This document shows, piece after piece, positions 56,768-64,000 of a stretch of DNA of 64,000 bases; positions within the stretch are counted from its first letter, which is position 1; every line of letters begins with the position of its first letter. The stretch covers positions 930,001 through 994,000 of the forward strand of contig JAAROD010000011.1 of assembly GCA_012274445.1 (NCBI GenBank), read 5' to 3'. The translations under genes were made by a program, and so were the position numbers. Under the pieces are notes generated by a model, which did no database searches, was not told the DNA's origin, and saw nothing but the letters and a program-made list of their open reading frames with translations. This stretch comes from Sclerotiophoma versabilis (Eukaryota > Ascomycota > Dothideomycetes > Pleosporales > Didymellaceae).

Positions 56768-57320
56768 TCACTTCTGAGCGAACTCAGGTTTGACTTCCAT
56801 GGTATTTTGCACATGGCTCTTCAGTGCTGCCCATCTGTCCTGCACTCCAGACGCTGTAGTGCTTCCTGCTAGTTGCGCAAGATTCTTGTTGAAACGCTCC
56901 ATCTCCGTCTTTACTAGCTTCTCCTTCCGCTTCGTAGCTCCGGGTCTTGACTTCAAACTTTTGCGCTGAATCTTTGCCTGTCCAACCTCAACCTCCCCAT
57001 CTAGTCCTCCCTCCTCAAGTCCTGGTAGCGCATCGGCAAGTGATTCGAGGTTTGCCACGAGCTTCTTGTTCGGTCGCCGCCGCTTCTGCGATTTGGCTGC
57101 CGACTTTTCGATCTTACTGACAAACGACGAGTGCTTGATCTTTTGCTTGTCCTTTTTCGAAGAACCGAATGCACCTTCAAGGTCGTCTGGCTTAGGAAGT
57201 ACAGCCGGCACCGGACGCGCTACACGCGCCGACTTTGCTCGTGCTGTTGTGCGCTTCTTTATGGGCGCCTCGTATTCGTTAGCTGTCGTGTTTCTAGTTG
57301 TCTGGGATACTACATACCAT
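56768..57320 (-). CDS. SLX9: Ribosome biogenesis protein SLX9
   Basis: 167 aa in two exons. Exon 1 is the start codon alone (57320-57318), then a 49-nt intron (GTATGT...ACGAG) and exon 2 (57268-56768) beginning APIKKRTTARAKSARVARP. The protein is small and very basic. KKDKQKIKHSSFVSKI, RRRPNKKLVANLESLADALP and SLKSRPGATKRKEKLVKTEM are the conserved blocks of fungal SLX9, a pre-40S factor that binds pre-rRNA in the nucleolus and helps export. The stop at 56768 overlaps a possible GTGAGT donor, so a further C-terminal exon cannot be excluded, but family members end at about this point. Confidence 0.88.
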
Positions 57321-58238
57321 GACTATGTCACTGATGGTAGAAACGAATCGTAGGCAACACAAGGTCTTGTGCGGGAGAAATTGAGTTGCTTATCGCTCTT
57401 ATCTTAGCGTCGCACTCCACTGCTCTCTCAGCTCAGCAACTTCGATCACAATCATACTCCACCTCCTTGAGCGGAAGGGCTCGTTGTCACAATAGCTGAC
57501 CGTCGTCTGAAAAGGTCCTCGCTTCTCTCCAAATAGACTTGCGTATCTAACGGTCGGTCAAATGATCCTACTACACAGCCGTCACCCTGTGCCTGGCGAT
57601 CAGTGACCCAAAATAGTAACAGCTTTTCAGAAGTGCATGTTCGGCACCCTCCTTCATGCTTTTCGAAGTCACAGCGCGCTAGTTTGTTTCCCCTCTATTG
57701 CGTAGACTCGTTGGCTACAAGAAAACTCAGCATGCATGACGGGTCTCTGGTTCCGCTCGGTACGGCTCGCTCACAATCGATAATTTTCGTCGGAATCTTC
57801 TCGTTCTCTGAAACGTAAGCCTTCGCGGTCGTCGAGTCAAATGCCATGTTTTGCGACTGTTATGCATTGACACTGCATTCGTGGGACTATGGCGCCCGAG
57901 TGCTTCTCAACAGTTCGGATCGAAGCTTCAGCTCGACGCACTACACTGCATGCTATCTCTTCTTAATACGGATTGTCTGTCCTATGACATTTCTAGAACC
58001 TCCTTCAGCTACTATTTCGTTCTTCTGCTGTTCTATTTGCGGTCTCGAGTTGACTCCGTTAGCTAACCAAACTGTCCACTAGAGAAAGGCCGTTTTCCCG
58101 CAGCAATACCTTGATGCAGCGACCGAATAGTTAGTGAATTGACCCGCGGAGGATTTATTCCATACCTTTTGGTTATAGCTGGTCTACCTTGTCGGTAGGG
58201 CTTTTGCCATCTGTAGTCCCTGTCACCGCAACCTCCTC
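57321..58238. promoter_or_regulatory. Divergent promoter region
   Basis: SLX9 (-) and the rhodopsin-like gene (+) start at either end. Short frames at 57603-58082 lack domains or splice-linked continuation. Nothing else is seen. Confidence 0.45.
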
Positions 58239-59682
58239 ATGAGTCGTTCCCTACTCACAACAGCTACAATGGACGTTGAGTATTTCAATGAGGTTGAAGC
58301 ACCGATCTCGATGCTTCGATCGGACCTTGCCCTACTAATGACCGCCTGGCTGCTCTCTAGCATGCTGGTAAGCTACCATGTTGCCACGCACACAATTTGT
58401 CCGCCTACATACTCACATCCTCTTCAGGTCTTGTGTGTCTTTGCTCGACTTCTATACAGCTTCAGAAAACGGAAATCTCGTCTGTTACCAGTAACGGACG
58501 ATGTAATAGTTGCTGCTGTGGGCCTCGTCGCTCTTGCCAGCATGTTTACCATGTCTACTACTGTGACTGACGCAGCAACTTCGGGTAGGGCGCCGCCTAC
58601 GGCCCAAAGAAGCGATGCACACGTCAAGTCATGCGCGTCTACGATCTTGTTCGTCAGTGCCTTGAGCCTGTCGAAGATGCCACTGATTCTCTGGCTCAAA
58701 CGACTCAATCTCCCTAGAATCTACGGTGCGTGGGCCGTTACAATAGGTTGTACAATACTTGCGTATATGCTTTCCACGACAATCGGCGTCATCTTTCAGT
58801 GCAAACTAGCCAAACCCTGGAATACCCGGATGGGACAATTCGAAACCTTGGTAAATTGATATCAAAATTACCTGCAGAGACATCAACTGACAACTTCATC
58901 AGACCTTCTGGATTACTATGATCGCCATCGACACCACACTCGATCTAAGCTTGACCGTTCTATCCGTCATAGCAGTGATGAACTTGAGTATCCAGCAGCG
59001 CACTAAGAGCTGGGTTGCCTTTGTCCTTTTACTCCGTACAGTGTAAGATTTTGCAGTGTTCATGTCCAATGCCTGCTGACAGCATGTTAGACTGATAGCT
59101 CCATCGCTCATACGGCTGGTCTACCTACAACAGCCTACGACTAATGGCTACAATCCCATGTTAGAGAGTCTGCCCTATGCCATCGCGACACAATGCCAGA
59201 TCACGATAGCTACCATGTTATCCTGCACCCCGGCCCTACCCTATCTCGCCAACCTCGCCAAGTATCCGTCGACCGGCACTCCAGTAATGCTCAAGAAGCA
59301 TTGGTCCGGGTCAAGCTTCGGTAGTGACATTGCTAATGAGTACTTCGCGTCAGAGCCAGCACCGCTCTCCAAGCAGCCTCTGTCAGCCATACAAGCTTCT
59401 ATGGCCACTCCTACAAGCTCTCGCCAAGGTTCTGTGGTCTCTTTACTCAGTCCCGCAGGTGGAAAGTTTGCCAAGGCCCAGATACCACTCCGACCGCCAC
59501 CACCATCTGAAAACCAACGGCCTGACATGAGCATGTTCACCCGAAGACCCGCAGTGATGAAACCACCTCCTGTGACTTTGTTGCGTGGCAGGTGTGAGGG
59601 AAGGCCGAGCGACGGGATTCTCAAGCAAGATCCTGATGTGGAGCCATCCAGGAAGTCCAAGCATGTAAAGTTCGATGTATAA
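58239..59682 (+). CDS. Fungal rhodopsin-like 7TM membrane protein
   Basis: Four exons (58239-58367, 58428-58850, 58903-59042, 59091-59682) give 427 aa. Hydrophobic helices include LALLMTAWLLSSML, DDVIVAAVGLVALASMFTM, STILFVSALSLSKMPLILWL, YGAWAVTIGCTILAYML, TLDLSLTVLSVIAVMNLSI and WVAFVLLLRTV, ending with an amphipathic ATQCQITIATMLSCTPAL segment. This is the layout of the fungal "rhodopsin domain"/PTH11-like integral membrane family, which lacks the retinal lysine of true rhodopsins. A soluble C-terminal tail of about 130 residues is Ser/Pro-rich and ends in KSKHVKFDV. Exon 3 uses the GTAAGA donor at 59043 to keep phase. The ligand or role is unknown; a second ATG lies 10 codons in. Confidence 0.82.
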
Positions 59683-60151
59683 AATTACGCAACACAAGCT
59701 AATGAGCCCGATATTACGTGTACGTAGACACTATAATAATTATGCTTCATCTCTAGCGGAAAGTTCTGGTGCACTACCTTGCGCAAGGATTTTCAGGCTG
59801 CATACCCTGACCGTTCTGCCGCGTTAGGTTGTTCTTCTCAGCTTTGTTTACCCTTGATTGCTTCCAGAATCACACTACTACGTCATGCTTGCAGAGTACT
59901 TGCTCCTCCTTATGGTGAGCCTAAAAGTGGGGTAGATTAGACGCGTCTATCTCCCCGCATGAAGACCCTATCACCATCAAGATCTCAAACACAACCGATG
60001 AAGAAGTTTGTATGTGGGTCAGTCATCATGTACGACTTTTTACTATATCAAGTGCTTGCTCTGTGCCCAGATCTCTCCTAGACACATCTTTTCGAAATCC
60101 CTACCAACCCTCTAAGCGTGGCCTCTGTTGCCTTGCGTTACAGTGATCACT
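59683..60151. other. Intergenic, nothing clear
   Basis: Promoter of the dehydrogenase gene. No gene or repeat is supported. Confidence 0.4.
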
Positions 60152-61345
60152 ATGCATAACCCATCCATAGTCCTTTATGGCGTCCATAACGCCAGACTCG
60201 AAGACAAGCCGATCCCCAAACTCGTCGATCCCCACGACGTTCTCGTCCGGATAGCCTACATCGGCGTCTGCGGCAGTGACGTAACGCCCTTCCCCCTCCT
60301 CTTCCCATATGAGAACCCTAACACTTTACAGGTGCACTTCTGGAACCACGGCGGTATAGGTAAGATGGTCAACCCATCCACAGGAATAGTCATGGGCCAC
60401 GAAGCCTCGGGTATTATCACCTCCACCGGGTCCGCCGTCACGCGAGTTGCGGTAGGCGACCGCGTAGCAATCGAGCCTGGCACACCGTGCCGGTTCTGCA
60501 GTGCCTGTAAGAGTGGCACGTACAATTTGTGCCGCCAGATGCGGTTTGCTGCTGCGCCGGGTCCGCCGGATACACAGGGTACTTTGAGCAGATATTTTCG
60601 GATTGCGGAGGACTTCGTGTACAAGGTAGATGACGAGATCAGTATGCAGGAGGCGGTACTGGTTGAGCCGCTGAGTGTTGCTGTGCACGCAGTTAAATTG
60701 GCGGATGTTAGGCCTGGTGAAACGGTTGTTATGCAAGTTCATGCCATTCAAGTTTCCTATTTGTGCTAATACAAACTCAGAATGGGGTCAGGCACCATTG
60801 GCTTGCTTGTCGCGGCTGTCGCGCGGCATTTCGGTGCGCATCGCATCATTCTCGTTGACATCTTGGAGAAGAAGTTGGAGTTCGCAAGGGAGTACTTGGG
60901 CGTTGAAACGTTTTGTGCGGACATGAAGAGTGCGCCAGAGGACGATGCGGGAAAGTTGCTGACGCATTTTGGTCTGGAAGAGTTTGGCGTTGATACGACG
61001 GGTGGCAAGGTCGACACGGTAATCGAGGCGTCAGGCGCCACGTCAAGCATTAATACGGGCATACATTTACTTAGACCTGGAGGCAAGTACGTGCAGACGG
61101 GTGTTGGTAAAGCGAAGATTGAGTTCCCAATTGTGGCGGTTAGCAACAAGGAGTTAATGTTCAGGGGTTGCTTCAGGTACGGTGCCGGCGACTATGAATT
61201 GGCGGTCAAGTTGATTACGAAAGGTCTTGTGCAGGCCAAGCCTCTAATTAGTTCAGTGACACCTTTCGAGGATGCTACGAAAGCTTGGGATAAGACAGCA
61301 AGAGGGGAAGGTATCAAGAACTTGATTGAAGGGGTCATGGATTGA
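60152..61345 (+). CDS. Zinc alcohol/polyol dehydrogenase (xylitol/sorbitol type)
   Basis: Three exons (60152-60280, 60332-60732, 60781-61345) give 364 aa. Start MHNPSIVLYGVHNAR is typical; an upstream in-frame TTG is not used. C40 in GVCGSD and the HE pair in MGHEAS bind the catalytic zinc, and the CxxCxxCx7C cluster in PCRFCSACKSGTYNLC binds the structural zinc. GSGTIGL is the Rossmann NAD motif, and ILVDI places an Asp at the end of the second strand, favouring NAD over NADP. These fit medium-chain polyol dehydrogenases that oxidise xylitol or sorbitol to the ketose. Intron 2 needs a GC donor (GCAAGT at 60733). Intron 1 is 51 nt with no in-frame stop, so its retention would insert 17 residues beside C40. 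Confidence 0.93.
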
Positions 61346-61373
61346 ACGAAGCTGAAGATGTGTCCTTTCAGAA

Positions 61374-62936
61374 TCAGCAATCCTCATAGTATACAAAATC
61401 TAGCATCCAATCCATTGCGGCAATATCTGCATCGACATCTGCTAATACCTTCATATCCGGCATCTCTGGCTCGAAGATCTCAGCTAAATGATCTCTCAGA
61501 ATCCGCTCACCTGCAGGCCAACCCATACCAAACGCTTGTATCACCTCATTGGCATCGCCTCTAAACTCCGGAACACAACGCAATACTTTCTCTAAGAAAT
61601 CCTGCATGTCGCCATAATCACGGTCATATAAGCTCATAACGCCCGCTTGATACATCGCGCTCTTCGTCGTGTACTTGGCATCCCCACAGCCCTGCTCTGC
61701 CAACATAGCAGCGTAGATATGGCGATAACGGTGCGTTGTGAATACCATGAACGGCGCTGTGTAGAGATTGTTGAGGTATGCCGGCATCCAGTCTTTTTGC
61801 AGGAAGAAAGGTGCGGATGATGATCCAATGAAGCGCGGGACTGCGAGACATCGATCCCAGTCAATTATTCCAGTAATGTTTCCCGATGAGTCGACGAGGA
61901 TGTTCTGCAGGTCTAGGTCCGCATGATGCAGGGTAAACGTTTCGGGTGAGGATGGGTTGAAGACGGGATGGCTAAAGATCATGTCGAGAATTTTGCGAGC
62001 GCCGAGGTTGTAATGATTTGTTTTGCTGCCAGGCATCGCAGTACCTTGCTTTGATAGTTGGCGCGGTCGAGCACGTAGAAATGCTTGAGTGTTTGAGAAG
62101 ACTGGGCGCTCAGTGGAGTCGTCGCTGCCAGTATTGTCCCATTGATACAGTGGGCCAATTGTAGGCAGTGATGAATCATCCCAAGGGATGATGGGCATGC
62201 CAATCTGGTCAAAAGACAGCATGTTGATCTCAGCCATGATTCGTGCAAGCGAACGTAGAAAATTGATCCGCTTCTTTTCAACAGCAAGTGACGGCAAGTC
62301 TCCAAAACAGAAGTTGGTTTTGGGATCTGCTTCATCGCATTCCTCATCAAACCAGATGCTATATGCGCTTTTTCCAGGGACTTGTGTCATCATGATGAAG
62401 GGGTGCCCAAGTGTGTTATTAAAACCTGTCGAGTAAGTGCAGACCTGGGGTACAGGCGCTGAGGTATTCTCGCCAAGGTACTCAATGATCTGTACTTCGC
62501 GCTCCATCATGTATGCATCCCGAGCTGTCCAGTGTTCGACTGTAGCATGACCAGGCACACGAACGATGTATGTATCGATCTTACCCTTGGTGAGTACTCC
62601 GACAAAAGAAACTGCGTTGTAAGTGCCTTTCTCGTATGCCAGTCGCTTTGATTGCTTCAATGGTCCTGAGAACGTGCAGGTGTGCGACACAAGTTCTTCG
62701 TAGCGGCCGGCCGGAATTGCGTCGATAGTCGCCCAGTCACAGCGGGGATGTTCTTCATCATCATCAACATGCTCCCTGTTTTCGTTATTGATATTGTTGG
62801 TGTTGAATGTTTTATTCATAACCTTCGGTTTTGTCGATGAGCTGCCATCTACTGACGAGCTATTATTGTCTTGAACATTTGATGCCACGAAGACCTTCGA
62901 GACCCGACGCAGACGGTGCATAAACTTCGTCAGCAT
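61374..62936 (-). CDS. APH-family kinase-like protein
   Basis: Single exon, 520 aa, ATG at 62936. The first 70 residues are Asn/Ser/Asp-rich and disordered. The kinase-like fold follows, with GTYNAVSFVGVL and DTYIVRVPG (beta strands holding the ATP-binding Lys/Arg position, here R), EREVQIIEYLG (alpha-C) and HPFIMMTQVPGKS (hinge). The catalytic loop LHHADLDLQNILVD has Asp and Asn in place, and IIDWD is the metal-binding DFG equivalent. This is the aminoglycoside phosphotransferase/choline kinase-like superfamily, expanded in filamentous fungi, with mostly unknown small-molecule substrates; antibiotic resistance should not be assumed. It converges with the dehydrogenase gene, 28 bp between stop codons. 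Confidence 0.88.
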   Translation of the reverse strand: MLTKFMHRLRRVSKVFVASNVQDNNSSSVDGSSSTKPKVMNKTFNTNNINNENREHVDDDEEHPRCDWATIDAIPAGRYEELVSHTCTFSGPLKQSKRLAYEKGTYNAVSFVGVLTKGKIDTYIVRVPGHATVEHWTARDAYMMEREVQIIEYLGENTSAPVPQVCTYSTGFNNTLGHPFIMMTQVPGKSAYSIWFDEECDEADPKTNFCFGDLPSLAVEKKRINFLRSLARIMAEINMLSFDQIGMPIIPWDDSSLPTIGPLYQWDNTGSDDSTERPVFSNTQAFLRARPRQLSKQGTAMPGSKTNHYNLGARKILDMIFSHPVFNPSSPETFTLHHADLDLQNILVDSSGNITGIIDWDRCLAVPRFIGSSSAPFFLQKDWMPAYLNNLYTAPFMVFTTHRYRHIYAAMLAEQGCGDAKYTTKSAMYQAGVMSLYDRDYGDMQDFLEKVLRCVPEFRGDANEVIQAFGMGWPAGERILRDHLAEIFEPEMPDMKVLADVDADIAAMDWMLDFVYYEDC

Positions 62937-63539
62937 TTCTGGAAAGTGGTCAGGTCATGCAAGGAATCAGAGAATATTGCAGACTTGTACTATGTGGGTG
63001 TTGGTTGGTATTTGTTCAAGATGACACCAAGCAAATATAAGAGAGAAGAAAGAGTTATGTGTTGGGACAGGGTGCTGCATTATTTGAGGGACAATGATTG
63101 CACAAAGAGGCAATGACAATGGATATAGTGTACGAAACTGAAATATGGGGCTCTTTGTCGACAATTTCCCGCAAACAAAGTGCAGCATTCGCTGGGTTGG
63201 GCCAGTGCTCAGATTGGCACTGCACAATGAAGATTACCATCGCACAACGTACATACTAATGCAATGTCGCGTTTTGTACAGTGCAGTCTTCGGAAAGCTG
63301 CGCCACATTTTTTTCATAGCCACTGAGTAAGACATTGTGACCGAAGTTTGAGTCTCAAGTTTTGAACGTGGGTCAAGGTTTTCCAACAATGTTATACGCC
63401 TATTAGAGACAATCTGTATATATATGCGCTATCCTATCAAGGTTAAATAAGCCTAACCAGACAACACATCCGCCTTATACACACACTTTTACACAGAATC
63501 TGCTCTAAGTCTCCACCTACGACAATTAGCAGCAATACG
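62937..63539. promoter_or_regulatory. Divergent promoter region
   Basis: The APH-like gene (-) and the gene at 63540 (+) start at either end. A TATATATA-like run at about 63417-63425 lies some 120 bp upstream of the latter and could be its TATA element. No other structure is seen. Confidence 0.4.
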
Positions 63540-64000
63540 ATGGGGAAGTCTAGATTCACCAAGACTCCTAAAAAAAATAAAGACCTGAAGCCGGTCGAGG
63601 AGCCCAGGGCGGTAATCCACAAGGGGCCGCACCACAACGATGACGATGTGATCACTGCGTCTAATTTCCCCTTCAATGAGTTGATTCCAAATTGGAGCAT
63701 GTTTGACCCTAACACTAAGAACCCTGCAATCGGATCAAAGTTTGCGAGTGGTCATCACGGCAGCTCTGGAGGTAGGAAGTTGTCAGATTTCAAGTCGTTC
63801 TATCTGGCATGCTGCTTAGAGTTCATTGACAAAGACGTAGCTGGAGTGAACCACCGGATGCGTTGCATGAACGTCTTTACGGTGGACTCCAACCAATGCA
63901 CTAGACACGGTAAGACCACACATAAAGATGGACCCAATTGGATCTACACTTGTATGAAGCGCAACGAGACTGCTACATGGGGTATGATCAAGGACACTAC
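63540..64000 (+). CDS. Hypothetical protein, cut by window end
   Basis: From ATG 63540 a frame stays open for 153 codons to the end of the window, with no stop. The start (MGKSRFTKTPKKNKDLKPVE) is basic. FPFNELIPNWSMFDPNTK and a Cys/His-containing stretch (FYLACCLEFIDKD, HRMRCMNVFTVD, CTRHGKTTH, WIYTC) suggest a folded, possibly metal-binding domain. No signal peptide is seen and I do not recognise a family. The run of seven A after AAGACTCCT is a possible slippage site. An intron could also begin in the unseen part. Confidence 0.55.
   Translation, partial: MGKSRFTKTPKKNKDLKPVEEPRAVIHKGPHHNDDDVITASNFPFNELIPNWSMFDPNTKNPAIGSKFASGHHGSSGGRKLSDFKSFYLACCLEFIDKDVAGVNHRMRCMNVFTVDSNQCTRHGKTTHKDGPNWIYTCMKRNETATWGMIKDT

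Noticed and set aside
61374..62936. Antibiotic-resistance aminoglycoside kinase
   Set aside because: The fold is shared, but fungal members are a large divergent group with unknown substrates; nothing points to resistance.

Overview
The window is filamentous ascomycete (fungal) nuclear DNA. Most genes are split by GT-AG introns of about 45-110 nt with CTAAC/CTGAC-type branch sites. The proteins are fungal families: urease, MCR1, AbaA-type TEA factor, fungal rhodopsin-like membrane protein, PAF-acetylhydrolase-like lipase, xylitol/sorbitol-type dehydrogenase. One end is an AT-rich block carrying a repeat-induced point mutation (RIP)-destroyed retrotransposon. This mix (AT-rich RIP block, GC-balanced gene land, these families) fits Dothideomycetes, probably Pleosporales; the class is an inference and no species can be named from the sequence.

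Layout. 1-5830: extremely TA-rich, stop-filled remains of a Ty3/gypsy chromovirus (protease, reverse transcriptase, RNase H, integrase and chromodomain still readable on +), followed by an unidentified decayed minus-strand frame. 5831-8212: ordinary composition, no gene seen. 8213-10527: a frameshifted DUF7924-like gene and a hypothetical ORF. 11441-16564: an UNC-93-like MFS transporter (-) and a full urease gene (+) sharing a ~1 kb divergent promoter with two GATA-factor motifs. 16565-21707: a gene-poor stretch rich in minisatellites and homopolymers. 21708-25783: a hypothetical protein, a mitochondrial-looking RRM-like protein and a GFA/CENP-V zinc protein. ~26950-27985: a wrecked amino-acid permease. 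28410-35233: a low-complexity PPxY protein (-), a flavin monooxygenase (+) and an unknown two-exon gene (-). 36390-43603: MCR1 (+), a small zinc-ribbon protein (-), a seven-exon dynein light chain (-) head-to-head with MRD1 (+). 44550-57320: AbaA/TEC1-type TEA factor (+), then a minus-strand run of TFIIA large subunit, a bZIP factor with AT-hook motifs, a PAF-AH-like lipase and SLX9. 58239-64000: a fungal rhodopsin-like 7TM protein (+), a zinc dehydrogenase (+) convergent with an APH-type kinase-like protein (-), and a gene cut by the window end.

How they work together. The genes are mostly independent housekeeping and regulatory functions. MRD1 and SLX9 both serve 18S/40S ribosome assembly; TFIIA, AbaA-like TEA and bZIP are transcription regulators. 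There is no convincing secondary-metabolite cluster. The most informative observations are gene-structure ones: two probable GC-AG introns, a first exon consisting only of the start codon, a 96-residue protein in seven exons, an internally deleted permease pseudogene, and the sharp edge of the RIP-mutated block. All exon joins were made by eye from splice signals and protein continuity.
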